Positions 25,701 to 38,104 of a stretch of DNA of 64,000 nt are shown one piece after another. The position numbers and the translations under genes were made by a program. The stretch's first letter is position 1; each line of letters starts with the position of its first letter. Source of the stretch: Paramecium sonneborni. Taxonomy: Eukaryota; Ciliophora; Oligohymenophorea; Peniculida; Parameciidae. The stretch is taken from the NCBI GenBank assembly GCA_905182985.1, contig CAJJDN010000119.1, positions 6,583-70,582 of the forward strand. The letters run 5' to 3'. The notes below the pieces were generated by a model that was not told the origin of the DNA, did not search any database, and saw nothing but the letters and a program-made list of their open reading frames with translations.

Positions 25701-27052
25701 CTTCGACTATATTGCCTCTTTGAATTCCCTTATTTAATATTTGTCAAATTAATAGTTTTCAGATTCTAATACTTATTCAAATAAATTATATTTTGGATTC
25801 TGTATTGTTGAAAGAGAAACAAAGATGGGAATCTATTTAATCTAACGGTTTTGGTATTTCCATAAAATTCTTCTATTTTTCTAGCTGCTTTACTTTTACC
25901 AGAGCCAGCATATCCTGAAAGTAGCATCACATCTTTTTATTTTAATTAGCACCAAATAAATTCATTAATTTCTCCTGTAAAATCATCCCATCTATCAGCC
26001 ATCAAAAATGATGTTTCAACATTATCATTAGTTTTAATACTTTATCAACTAACAAGATCATATTCAAGAGTCATTAATTATACATAAACTGAGTCTACTT
26101 CTGCTATTTTTGATTTTAATAATATCTTTTCTTTTCTAATATCTAATACCTCTTTATAACTTTTTCCTCTTAATTTACGAATATCATCTCCTACTTAATT
26201 TAAACTTTATCATAAATTATCGATTGAATTTTTCATTGATTTTATATCCTTTGATATATCTCTCAAAAATGATAAACTCATATTCATGGTCTCTGACATT
26301 TCTGATAGTTGTTGTCAAGAGATACATCCAATTCATCATAATTTAATTTTAATTGCGTTTATAGCTGCTCTTTTTTTTATTAATTACCCTCAAGTTTAAT
26401 TTGTTACTAAAGGATTTCTAACCTTTCCTTACTTTATTTTAATTCACCTCATATTGAATTAGATAAATTATCTTAATCTTAAGAAAATTACTATTTCTAA
26501 ATTTCTATTAACTCTTTATTTTCAATAAATATCTAACTCTTTAGTCTTTTTCAAATCCCCACATATATTATATGTGTTTTTTGAAAAGGAATTAATCTGT
26601 TACTCTTAAATACTCTATTATAATTTTATTAAATTATAAACTAAACCTTCTCTTACCTTATGGTCAGGTTTAAAATCTATTGAATCGAGTAGCTTCTCTT
26701 TATTATCCTTATATGCATTTTTAGTTTCCACCAAATCGAATCATTAATCTTATCCCCTTTCAATCTATGTAAATATTAGTAATGTATGTTTATCATGAAA
26801 TATTACAGACTCAAAAGTATTAAAACTCAATATACCTCAAAATTAATTAAGCTTGACTTCAAAATAACCAATTTATTAATTTCGTTTATTTTAAAATAAA
26901 GGCCACATTCCATACATGTAAAATTGTAACCTCTGATGGACATTCATAATAATATATTCCGATAAATTTCTTATAACACTACCTAAAATAAGTTTTGACA
27001 TTCTAAACATTAATTCTAATAATGTTTCTTACAAATGTTTATTGATACCCAT
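19730..27052 (-). pseudogene. NACHT-type ATPase with WD40 repeats, frame-broken
   Basis: Architecture of a STAND/NLR-like protein, read right to left. Near 26960-26830 is a cysteine-rich N-terminus (ECPSE...FTCMECGLYF, B-box-like). Charged helical sequence follows to 26100. Then comes a NACHT ATPase with Walker A GYAGSGKSKAARKIEEF near 25900, the following IPIFVSLSTIQNPKYNLFEQ block and LDSYHEIK at the Walker B place, where NACHT proteins normally have D..DE. A WD40 region runs from about 23000 to the stop at 19730-19732; its last ~290 codons are uninterrupted. The frame shifts several times (for example near 26955, 25800 and 21500) and meets TGA at 26045-26047 and 21456-21458. The start at ATG 27050-27052 is a guess. 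Probably a decayed member of a multigene family; sequence error is the alternative. Confidence 0.55.
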
Positions 27053-27312
27053 AATAAGCATAAGCAGGATTAATGATATCCAATTTAGATATTGCAAAAT
27101 TAAATAATTACATATCAAGTTCCTATGATCCCAATTTAAAAACCTGTTGAACCAGTATATAAAAAAGATCTAGAATGTTGCTATTGTAAATAAAATTAGT
27201 TTAGATACTTACAATTTTGTTAAATCATCTTTTTAAAAAAGCATTGAAACCATTAGAAAAAAATAAAACTGTTTTTAATAAATACATTTCAGTCTAAAAA
27301 TTAAGGTGATGA

Positions 27313-28254
27313 TGTTGTAAAGATATAGAACTTGAAGATCCTTAAGGAGAATTTGAATCTATTGATGATGAAATTAATAGACAAATTATTAAAAGAAGAA
27401 ATATTGGATTTTTAAACTTTAGAGTGTTTGAAATTCATTTGACTGAAGTAGTAGAAATATACCAAGTACCTTAAAAAAATTTAATTGATCTTATTACTAA
27501 AAGAGAAAGAATTTAGAGATTTTAATAACTTTTTGTATTTTTCTTAAATTAAATGAGAACAATTTCGAAGTTGAAATCAATTTATAAATTCATGTAATTA
27601 AATTTTTAAACTATTTGTATTCTGAGTGCATCAAAAAAACAATTCTTGAATAACCAGATAGGATAAATAAATTAATAAATGGATAGTTTAGACAATATTA
27701 ATAGAATATATAATAAAGTGATGCTTAATTATTTATATCAAAATGCTTAAGAAATTAGAGAATTTCAATTACAGATTTCCATTAATAGATTTTAAAAAAG
27801 AGATGATTGAGGTGAGAAATGATTAATTGGAGAAATGTATAGTGAAATTTTCTGATAATGCTATGTAATTAAGAATAAGAAGATTTCAGAGACATTATTT
27901 GAAGAATTAATAAGTGGATTTGGATTGCTGGATACATTAATTTTCTTTAATATCTACACTCAGATTAGTTATTGCACCGATAACAGATAAATTGTATATA
28001 AAATTGATGAGAGCTTATTCTATAAGTGTTCAGATTTTATGAATTTTATAATAGTAGGTAACCTTTAAAGGGATTAATTTCAGCAGAAACTTGGAAGAGT
28101 AATAAGAGATGTTAATTTTCCTAAATTTTTAAAAGATGATTTATCCAACATTTCAAATTTAATACAAAGATGCAATAGTATTATTAGGAATAACATGTTT
28201 AATTGTAAATATATCTTAGAGTATCAGATTTATCTCTATATACTTATCTTGTGA
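27313..28254 (+). pseudogene. Damaged gene, unknown product
   Basis: Three well-formed coding blocks on the plus strand, in different frames. 27313-27742: KDIELEDPQGEFESIDDEIN and KNLIDLITKRERIQRFQQ. 27750-28042: LENFNYRFPLIDFKKEMIEV, RRFQRHYLKN, DLDCWIHQFSLISTLRL; ends at TGA 28040-28042. 28086-28254: KLGRVIRDVNFPKFLKDDL; ends at TGA 28252-28254. Blocks one and two could be joined by a 34-nt intron at 27716-27749 (GTG...AAG), which is unusual. Further upstream, 27100-27230 has a possible zinc-binding piece (LECCYCKQNQ). No family recognised. No ATG fits the first block, so the 5' end is unresolved. Confidence 0.42.
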
Positions 28255-28288
28255 CTCTTAAGAATCAAATTAAGGTATCCAAAATCTA

Positions 28289-28615
28289 TCAATTTTTGAA
28301 TAATTTTTTCTAAAAAAATATAGTTTTTAGTTTATAACTCAATAGTGAGCCATGTTCTTAGATTGACAAAATTCGATAGTGTAATTTACCTGAAAATATT
28401 AGGCTATATTTTCTTTCAATCTTTTTTTTGTTAGAAATTATATATTTATTTTTATTTTGTACTAATTTGTGTAATGAAGTCCCAGAACTTATTCCTAGAT
28501 GATATTTACATGATGATTTAATCCCATAGTATCCAGTATCTAAACTATATTTGGAATAATCAAACTTTTTCTTTCTCTGAAATTTCAGTTTCTCTTCTAC
28601 TACCTTATATTCCAT
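28289..28615 (-). CDS. Hypothetical 108-aa protein
   Basis: Frame from ATG 28613-28615 to TGA 28289-28291. It begins MEYKVVEEKLKFQRKKKFDY and contains GISSGTSLHKLVQNKNKYI and SLIFSGKLHYRILSI. The first 85 codons use only CAA/CAG for glutamine and no TAA/TAG, unlike most genes here. Composition is balanced (Gly, Ser, His, charged residues), which argues for a real gene; lack of any homology signal and short length argue against. It would converge on the damaged gene to its left. Confidence 0.33.
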
Positions 28616-31138
28616 ATGACAATTTAATATTTATTTTATTGATGAATTAATAATTCCCCCCTTTCACATATATTTTTTTTTTTAATTTTTACAGATAATT
28701 AAGATTTAATTTATTACAAAATAAAAATGATTTTAAGATACTTAAAAAAAATATTCAAAATTAATCAATTTTATTTTTAAACAATTAAGTCTAATTATTT
28801 AAATATTTCCTAAGTTTTTATGGAATCGACAATTTTTATCAAGATTCCTCAAAGAACAGTTAGAAGCTATTTGTTTCAATTTTCTTTTTGTTTATGTTTG
28901 TTAATTAATTTAGATATTTCTTAAATTTTTCATATGAATTAAGTTCAGGTAAAATTAAGTAATAATTCATCGTGATTGATGGATAATTAAATTTTATCAA
29001 AAGTCCAAAAATTAAGCCGGAAATTTTAATTTGATATAATTTTCTTGAATAAAATAATAAATTGATTTCACTAAGGATATATTTGATGGTATATTAAGGT
29101 GTCTTTTCATATTAAAACAATTGATATTTCTTTTAATCATATATTAATTTGATTAATGAAATAACTTTAATTATAATTGTTATTTAATGTTGAATTGTTT
29201 TTAATAATAAATATGTTCAAATAGCTAAATTATGGGTTAGGCTAAAATTTTGGAGTTTTAGATTGATGATATGCATTTTGTATTGAAATTGATCACTGAT
29301 ATTTTTAAATAATCATATAGAAACAAGTTTCAATATACATTCCTAATTTTGTTATATAAATAATGAATTTTAAAGAAGCATTACTTAAACATCACTTATT
29401 GAACCTTACTTACTATTGTGTTTTAATGGCAATTATCCTTATGATTAATCTTGCAATAAGATTTTTATTAAAATTATTAAGTTTATATTTTATTTATTTG
29501 TATAATCTTTTAATTTATTTGTACCAAAAGGTTATCTAAACCTTCGTCTCTCTATTTCTAATAATTTATAATACCTTTTCTTGAACAAAATTAGATATAC
29601 CTATTTATTCTTAAAGAATCAAATAGAATTTCTCTTCAACCTAGTTTTGGTCTTTTAAAACTTTATTGGAGACAATTATTATTGAATTTAAGAAAACTTC
29701 CACTATAAAACTGAAGTTTATAATTTGATATTGAAAATAGATCTCTATAAACTCTGTATAGATAATTCAATACAATCAAGTTCTATTGTAATCAAAATTA
29801 CAAATAACACAGGATCCTTTCCTCTATCATTTGATCAGCTTTAATATAATAATTTGATGATAGTTAATATAAATATAATATTATATCTATCAAATATGGT
29901 TTTATATCTTTTTCTTAATTTTATTTAATGAATTTAATCAAAAGATTAATAAATAATTTTCAATTAAATATATTTAACATATTTATTTTATGATACTCAC
30001 AATAATAGCGAATTTCATTTTGATAGATTCGATTTAATTTTTTCTCTGAATGAAGTATTTTGATAATAAAGAAATATATATCTTGAAAAGAACTAAAATA
30101 TTTATCAATATCCATGAAATATTAATAAAAAGGCTTTTAATAGTACTTTATGGATCTTATAAGTATTTAGTCTGCTTTGCACTTTTTATTATACATAAGA
30201 ATGGTAAAGTATTCGAAAAAGACAGGCACAAAGAATTGAATTACTCTACAAAGATTTCTTTTTATTTAATTTTCTGAGTTTCATTTTGTTTAAGATTGAA
30301 ATATATTAATTGAATTAGCATATGAAACATAAATTATCAAATTAAAATCAGAAAATTGTGATTCAACTAGATAGTTAGACTTAAATTTTTTAAGTTGATA
30401 GATAATGGTATAATTCTTAGATTATTGTTCTTGTAATTGGTGGCAACATTTAAAATAAAATAACTTTATGAATTTTAGAGACTAGATCATCTCAATCAAA
30501 GTTAATTGAACAGAAATGCTTAGAAATAAAGCTGAGAAAGGATTAAATATCAAACCTTAACTTAGCTGTGAATTTTATTTTTAATATTAATTTTGCTGAG
30601 TAAGGGCATAAATAAAAATTTATATTATTTTCATTAGAATGAAAAGAGATATAAAATAACATTTAATTGTAAGAACTTTTAGAAATTTTAATTTAAAGGT
30701 TCAATAAAAGAATATATTGTAATGAGTAACTATTTTAATATTAACTAAGTTGGCTTATTTTAAATAGATTTCTAGCTATCTTTTCAAATACAAATATTCC
30801 TCTATTTAGTCTTCCAAAAAGTGTAAAAGCATCAAGTTAAAGACTTATATTCTACTACTTTTATATTAATAAAATGCATTCGAATTTGAAAATATAGAGT
30901 AGTTTAAGATTTTAAAAGCGTTATTATCTCAATTATTTAAATGATTTAGATAATAGATTAATTAACTATTTTTATCATTATTAATATCAATAAAATATTA
31001 TAATTCTAATTTATGACCAACTCAATAATTTGTTAAAAACTGATTCATTAAAATTAAATAACAAATAAAATACTAAATTTTTAAATATTTTATTAGGAAC
31101 TTAAATTTTTTATTTTTAATTCAATAATCATGTTATAA
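28616..31138. other. No firm gene; scattered open frames
   Basis: Plus-strand frame 30050-30277 (75 codons, starts MKYFDNKEIYILKRTK) and plus-strand frame about 30480-31100 (contains SKLIEQKCLEIKLRKDQISN, broken by one TGA near 30640) are the best candidates; a minus-strand patch at 29530-29850 also looks slightly coding. None has a recognisable family, a complete intron set or a clear start and stop, so I do not call genes here. Confidence 0.4.
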
Positions 31139-31972
31139 TCATACCATGGCGAAGATTTATTGTTAATCTTATTAAACGACTTCATCAATTTTGCCTCTCT
31201 TAGGCACTTCTCTATCCCATGAATCTTAAGATGATCCCTTTTCATACATTCTATCTTATGTGCTTAGAATTTAACATTGTGGTATCTCCATTAGTAGTCC
31301 ATAACTGCGTATCTTCCTTATTCTCTTAGTGTCTAATATGTTGTGTTCTACTCTTCCTAGTTAACCAATCAACATCTTATGTTATTCATAATAGCTCATC
31401 TTTTCATCCAGTCTCTTCATCATTCTAATCTTATGTAACTCTTTCTCCTTATATCTACCTTCTTTTCTTCTCTTTATAGTTTCTTTCCATGATTGTAAGA
31501 TTTCATTATCATTATATCTTGTATAATATGCTTCTGTATATAACCCTATAATAAAAAGAGGATTCAAAAAAATATAATAGGTTACCGAATCTGAAACTAT
31601 GTAAAAGTTTAAGAAAAATCCTAGCATTATAAACATATAAATCATCACTTAAAAGAAGCTGAACATCTTTAATTAATAATCCATAATTACTAGATACAAT
31701 ATTTGCAAAGGACATCTAATAGCTATTTTTGAATTATCAGTTAGATATTCTTCATAAAGTACTGTAGAGATAGCATAGATAAAAAGGAGATAATAAATAA
31801 ATATCTTTAGGCTTTTGATACAATTGGAAATAATATATAAACTAGGTTTAACATTTTTGCCTAAATTAGAATAGATAGAATTATAATACTCTTAATAAAA
31901 AGATGAGGATATCATAAGTAAATAGTTTACAAACTTATTGATAACAAAGGGATTACTAAATATTTGATCCAT
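31139..31972 (-). CDS. Membrane protein with basic C-terminal tail
   Basis: Uninterrupted 278-codon frame, ATG 31970-31972 to TGA 31139-31141. Three or four hydrophobic spans come first (around SLKIFIYYLLFIYAISTVLY, IRCPLQILYLVIMDYQ, IYMFIMLGFFLNFYIVSDSV, FLNPLFIIGLYTEAYY), then a soluble tail of ~130 residues with strong basic/acidic helix (KETIKRRKEGRYKEKELHKI) and a Gln/Asp-rich end. Two pieces of evidence suggest this is only the C-terminal half of a larger gene: the same frame continues upstream past a TGA (31985-31987), and the sequence beyond it is clearly coding. If translation really starts here the protein is 277 aa. Family not recognised. Confidence 0.6.
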
Positions 31973-32600
31973 AAGAATATCATATCAACTTAGATTCTTC
32001 TATAATTTATTCTTTCAATGTTTAATTAAAATTACCTTTAATTTCATTCTCAAATCTAATTCTAATTGAACATTTTCCTTTTTTCAAACAACATATTAAT
32101 TAGTTTTTAAGTTTCTGGTTGTTGTATAGGTAAAGTTATTCTAACTTTATTATCTACTTCTTGAAGTGAATTTTAAGGTATTAAAAATTGTTCAGTTGGT
32201 TAAAATTTAGGAGATATTTCTAATCGATTAGTTTATTTCATATTATCTACATAAATATATATTATTCCTCCCTTAGCCTTTTCGGTTTTTTGGAGCAATA
32301 TTTAATTTCATGTCTGGCTTACTTAAAAGCTTATTCACACTCATATTAAATGCCTAAATTATCCTATAATCTAAATAAAGAATCTAACATTAATACAACA
32401 TTTTTGCTTTCTTCTTTCAGAATAGTATCAAAACCACAAATTTAAGAAAATATTATTGGCCCATCTAAGCTTCTTGTATTGAATTGAATAAATACCAGTC
32501 GATAATTATAATCTTACAAATCTTGGAACAAGAATACTTAATACGTTTTATACAGTCATATTGTCTAATTCAATTGAATACTAAGCTAAAAAATTCTTTC
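31973..32600 (-). pseudogene. 5' half of the membrane-protein gene, frame-broken
   Basis: Strongly coding minus-strand sequence that would join to the frame at 31972. Blocks: VFLFQDLQDYNYRLVFIQFN, SLDGPIIFSQICGFDTIL, YECEQAFKQARHEIKYCSKK, then GGIIYIYVDNMKQTNRLEIS, KVRITLPIQQPETQKL and NVQLELDLRMKLK, followed by a possible 36-nt intron. Two single A insertions, in an AAAA run near 32281 and an AAAAAA run near 32080, would make it one frame. In-frame TGA codons occur at 32556-32558 and 31985-31987. The block around GGIIYIYVDNMKQTNRLEIS suggests a soluble domain of unknown type in front of the membrane spans. Either a decayed gene or an intact one with sequence errors. Confidence 0.45.
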
Positions 32601-33301
32601 TTCTATGTTTTATGTTTTGTTGATTTATAATACAAAATAAAAATCAAATTGTAATGCTAATAACTAGAACATAAACAGAGATTCTACTTTATGAATATGT
32701 TCCATTTGAAATACTTAAATCAGCGGAAATAACAATAATTAATACTCTTACAATCCATTTTAAATAATAGATATAATTGTATAACATAATAGGAATAATT
32801 AACAATAAATAGGAAAAGTAATACATATTCATTTAAAATAAATATTATTATTAAAATATACACAAAATACTGATAACCAATCAATTGCAATTTTAATAGC
32901 AAATATAATTTATAAAAAATTTTTAAAATTCTAATCAAATTTGATTATAAATAATTTTTTTCGGTTAACAAATTTCTTATTAAAACTAAATATGCTGCTG
33001 AAATTCATAAATAGAAATTCATTATAAAGGTGTTTTTTTAATTAAGAAAGTTACTTGAAATACTTTGAATTTATTAGGTCTTCACTAATTACTTCACAAA
33101 GAACCTTAAAAAGGAATGATTGAAGTTACTGGTAAAATTGTGATTCAACTTGTTCAAATATTCAAAATAGTATGTATTTGAGACCTAAAAATACTCTTAA
33201 AAAAATAAATTTATTTAAAAATGTAGGAATAAGAATAATCTATATTTTGTAAATGCAAAAAGTAATTACCTATATAATATGTAATTCTTGATCCATTAAA
33301 A
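32601..33301. other. No gene recognised
   Basis: A+T rich. A minus-strand frame at 32720-32938 encodes almost only Ile, Leu, Tyr and Phe and is taken as chance. Directly before 33302 the frame of the WD40 gene is open upstream (…QYVILDPLK), with possible Cys-containing sequence (FCKCKKQ) near 33250, so the WD40 gene may start further left through a small exon. Confidence 0.4.
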
Positions 33302-34945
33302 ATGATGGAAGAGAGATTATTATGCAAAGATTGTAAATTGAATTTCGAAGAAAAATAAAAAGATAATATGATAAATAAGATCAAAGATTTATCAGAGATC
33401 AAACATTTTATTGATGATATTGAATTTTACAAAAAAAAATATAAGGACTTTCTAATTAAAATAAGAATAAAGGAGGTAGAAAATTTTTAATTACATTTGC
33501 AAAATTTTAAATCAGAAATAATGCAATAAGTAAATACGCTCATTTATTTTTCCAATTAATGGATTGATGACTTATTTTTCCTTAATTAACAGTGCGAAGA
33601 AGAGAGTTTTTTAAATTAATTAGATAAGTTGATATAATAATAAAATAACAAAGAATTAAATTATGAATTAGTAATATTATAAAAAATTGAATAAATCAAT
33701 AATTAATGGAAAACTAAGGTAAGAGTCATTCTAGATGATTTTTAGAAATTGTCAGCATTCTAAAAATGTTAAGAATTTATTGAAGACTTTTCTATAAATC
33801 CTATTCATTATTTTTAATAAGAAAACTTTAAATCTTTGCCATATATCTCTTCATATTGCCCATAATTATAATCCACTCAAGCTATTTTATCTGATTTTAT
33901 TGAGGATCAATAAATAACGGCAATTTAGTAGACTAAAAGCCAATATTTATTAATATAATAAAATAATAAGTATAAATCAATCAAATAATTTTGCACATTT
34001 AGTTTTAATAAAGATGATAATTTAATTATAGGAGGATATAGCAAAGTAATTAAAGCGTTTATATTTAAGAAAGGATAGCTGAAATAAATTTAAATTTTAA
34101 ATGGTCATGAAGATTATGTGAGGACTTTGAATTTCTTTAAAGCGACATCATAGACTAACTTTGTTTCTGGAAGCGAAGATAAGTCTGTTAGATTTTGGTC
34201 AATTAATTTATTAGCAAAACCAAAATTTATTTAAAAGTTAAACGCACATTAAAATGGAATCCTTTGCTTAATTATAAACAAAAAGGAGAATTTAATTATT
34301 ACAGGTAGTAGAGATACAACCATAAAATTTTGGAAAAGATTCTTGTAAAATGAAAATTAATATCTATTCTGGTCATAATAGTAAATTATTATGAATCATT
34401 CTCATAATGTTTATGATTTAAGTTTAAATTAGAATGAAGATAAATTGATCTCTTGTTCTGAAGATAAAAAAATCTTAGTTTTATCATATTAAGAAAAATA
34501 GTGGAAAATCTACCAAATAATTACAGTTTAAAATTTTGGGTACAGATTGTGTTTTATTAATAATAAATTATTCACATTTCAACCTAGATTAGGATTAACT
34601 ATGCATGTATATGAAATGAATTAAAATAAAAAATATGAACATTCTTTTGAAATTGATGTGAAAGGAGGAAATTAAGAATGTAGAATATTTTTTCCTTAAT
34701 AATATATTAATCAAAAAAATATTCTTATAAATAAGAATGGTTTTCATATAAACATAATCAAAGTAATAATCACAAAAGAAGAAATTAAAAAATAAAAGGT
34801 ATATTTTAAGGTTGAATAATCAATTAATTACTTTAAAGATTCAACAGGACTTATATTTGGTTAATTGAGTGAAGATGGTAATTATTTAATAACTTGGGAT
34901 GATAAAACTAAAGAATTACAATTGAGACAATTATAATATACGTGA
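33302..34945 (+). CDS. WD40 repeat protein with coiled-coil N-terminus
   Basis: Intact single-exon gene, 547 aa, from the ATG pair at 33302/33305 to TGA 34943-34945. Residues 1-230 are helical and rich in Glu/Lys/Gln, with one CXXC-like pair (LLCKDCKLNFEEK) at the very start. Propeller blades follow from about residue 240: FSFNKDDNLIIGGYSKVIKA, then GHEDYVRTLNFF...SGSEDKSVRFWS, AHQNGILCLII...TGSRDTTIKFWK, and HSHNVYDLSLNQNEDKLISC. The last blade ends …YLITWDDKTKELQLRQLQ. This layout (short zinc-like front, coiled coil, C-terminal propeller) is typical of the big Paramecium WD40 family and suggests a protein-binding scaffold; no specific role can be given. The zinc-like part looks truncated, so an extra upstream exon is possible. 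Confidence 0.85.
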
Positions 34946-37900
34946 TTAAATCTATAATTAGAATATTAGATTTTTTAAAACATGAAATTATAAATTAGTA
35001 ATTGAATATTTTATGTAGGATCAATTTATAAAGTATTCAAAATACGATCATACAGATGTTTTCCTATTCAAAGTCTTTGTTTAATTATAAATAAAATATT
35101 TCTTAAAAATGTTTAAAATATGAAAAAAATTATTTAATATCGATTCTTTCACTAAATAAACAAAGTTTTAAATAAAAATGATTAAAACCAGATTCAGAAG
35201 ATTAAATTGCATTATACGCATAAGACTTCAATAGAAACAATTAAATCATTGTCTAAGAATCATGAATCCATTCACTAATTAATTTTATTTTATACAAAAA
35301 TATGGTTTTGAATGAATTTAGGAAGTTTAATTTCTTATTATAATAATTTTATTTCTATTTATTATTTTGTCATAATTGTTCTCTATAATCGACTATTCTG
35401 CTATTAAAGGAATCAGAATTTAATTCAACGCCACTCAACATTTTTAGAAATCATACCTCTATTAATAAAGATTGATAGGAAATTTAAAAAGAGGTCAAAT
35501 AGTTATTTTATAATATTTTTCATCATTTTGTTTATTTTATATGCTATAAAATTTAGAAATTTGTGAAAGTTGCAAAAAAGCAATTTACATAAATTCTTTA
35601 AAATAGAATGTATTAGTAATTCTGCTAAACATTGTTTATTTTTATAAACATTACTTACTCAGAAAAGTAAACAATAGGTATTGTTGGAATTGATTCAAGT
35701 ATACATTGTTTAGAGAGTTGTTTCATATTTTGAATTATTATAAGTAAATTATGAAAACTTTAAAATTAAAGAACAATCAATTTATAGGGTTATTAAAACA
35801 ATATCATCATTTTGTTTTATTCAATTGAATTATATCATTTATTATTTTAAATTTCCTAAAATAAAAAATGACAGTAGTTTAATCATTTTTACTGGAGATT
35901 TCTGTAAATATTCATTTTGAATAATTTATCAAGTGATTTTATCATATAATAAAATAAAAAGATCGAATTGATCAACTGAAGTAAAATGAAATTAAGAATA
36001 CGGTTAATTTGTATTTATAAATAAATCAAACTGACAAGTCATTATTTGCTTAATACTAGTTAAGTTATGATTTATTTAAAATGTAGTAATACAAAAATCA
36101 ATCGAATCTTTTTTTTAAATTAAATGTAAATTTTCTAATGCTTCATTATATCTAAATAAAAAGAAATACTTTTAATATCTTCAATTTTATTTAAGTTTGT
36201 TTTTTTCAAACTACCAAATAAAGAAATGAATATAAATTGTAATATTAATATTTTCCCTATATAATATACGAGATTGACCTTCCAACTGATTTATAGAGTT
36301 TATTCAATTCAATTAATTCCAAATTAAGTGAGTTTGATTATTTCAGAGATTATTGAATTATACATTAATTGATGTTCAAATATTTACAATTTTAAAAAAA
36401 TTTACATACTTTTTTACATTATTTTTAAAAAAGACCCATAAAAATACAAAATTATAAATTATTAAAAACAAATTCCATAATTTAAACGGAAAATGTTTTT
36501 ATCATTTAAATTTAAACTGTTTATCTTGCAACTTTATCAATACATATTCACTCTATATTCATTATCTTAGTCTCAGGCAGGGGAACCTAAGTATCTAAAG
36601 GTCTTTTTTCTTAAACTATAAATTGGAATTTAAATGCATTTTCGACATTTAGTTTAATTGAGAATTCTATCCATTTGTTATTTTATAATTAGTGAGGCGA
36701 ATTAACCCAATCTAACTAAAAATTAAAAATTAATTATCTGATTTACTCTAGATATATATAAATTATTATAATTATTTAAATCAATGATTTAACAAAATTG
36801 CCAAAAAAAAAAATTAAACTTATTTGATGATAAATTGAAATTGACTATCCAATTCTTGAAAATCAATATTTGAATTTAAAAAATCGAAGCTAAAATTAAA
36901 TTAAGAAAAGAAGGTTTAAAAAAATCAAATTTTTAAATTTTCAATCCTTAAAATTATTGCCTGAATCAATAAAATTATATTGATCAAAATAGCAATTTAA
37001 AAAAAAAATAATTTCTATAATTATAATTTTATAAATGTTAATTTTTATATAAATTTAATAAGAGAAAAAATTAAGAATTAAAATTCTTTATATATAAAAA
37101 ATTTTAATTTCTCTAATTTATTTTAATGATTAATTTATAAAACGATTGCTTTATTATTTAATCTAAGTTTCTAATAAAAAACAAAATTTATTATTGGCTT
37201 ATTATTGAGGTAAGTTATTAATAGGGAAGTTTATTAATATGATATGGATGTTTATTTCAATGTTTCTAAAAAGTTATAGATATTAACAAATCTAACAAAT
37301 TTTTATTTCAATTCACTATTTACAGAACTAAAATTTATATATATACTCTTTAATAATTTAATTTAAAAAAATATAGTTAAAAACAGATAATTATTGCTAA
37401 TCTATCTATGATGAGCTAATTTTAAGTTTTGTATAAATTAGAAAATATGATATTGTCAAACTTGATAATAATAAAAATATTTTAGAGTACTTTTAATTAT
37501 GAAAAAATACTCAACTGAAAAACTTAAGATCATTTATCTTTAACATAGATCTTTTGTTAACAATCAAAACAAATTTTATATTTTTATCATTACCACTAAG
37601 TTAAATAAAGAAAAATTAAATTAATTTTCTAAGATTTATTTTTAGTTATTATTATATTTTATAAAATTTATATTAATTATCAAAACTTACCTTTTTTCTC
37701 ATTATTAAACAAAAAGTGTTCAAAAATAAATAATAACCTCGATAAAAATAATAATCTCCAATTTAATTATTTTTATTTATTATTATTGTAAAGCTTCTTT
37801 CAACTATGCAACTTAAAAAACAATATTTTTGTTTATTTAGATTCATATCTGAATTATCATAATTTATAGATTAGCCCAATCTCAGAATTTAATATTCTAC

Positions 37901-38104
37901 TAAAGAGCTTAATTATTTTATATTTCAAGATACATTTTAAATATTTATTGAATTTATTTACATACCTTGATTATTAAAAATATGCATTTTCTATATTAAA
38001 AAAATGGCTTCCTAAAAATTTTGAGATTTAAAAACTAACATTTTATAAAAAGCAAAAATATAAAAATATAATAAGACTAAATATATGATGATTCAATAAC
38101 AGTA
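34946..38104. other. 3.2-kb stretch without a recognisable gene
   Basis: No frame with convincing composition on either strand. A+T content is very high, with many A and T runs. The only less A+T-rich patch is at 36571-36612. In a genome normally packed with genes this is unusually empty. Confidence 0.5.
36571..36612. other. Short GC-richer island
   Basis: About 40 bases with clearly more G and C than the 3 kb around them. I see no tRNA features (no T-loop GGTTCRA motif, no acceptor pairing) and no coding frame. It could be part of a small noncoding RNA or a regulatory site. Confidence 0.25.

Noticed and set aside
32720..32938. Minus-strand 72-codon membrane-like frame
   Set aside because: Nearly all Ile, Leu, Tyr and Phe with no charged loops; typical of chance in A+T-rich DNA.
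36541..36720. tRNA or snRNA gene around the GC-richer patch
   Set aside because: No acceptor stem pairing, no T-loop motif and no snRNA signature could be found by eye.
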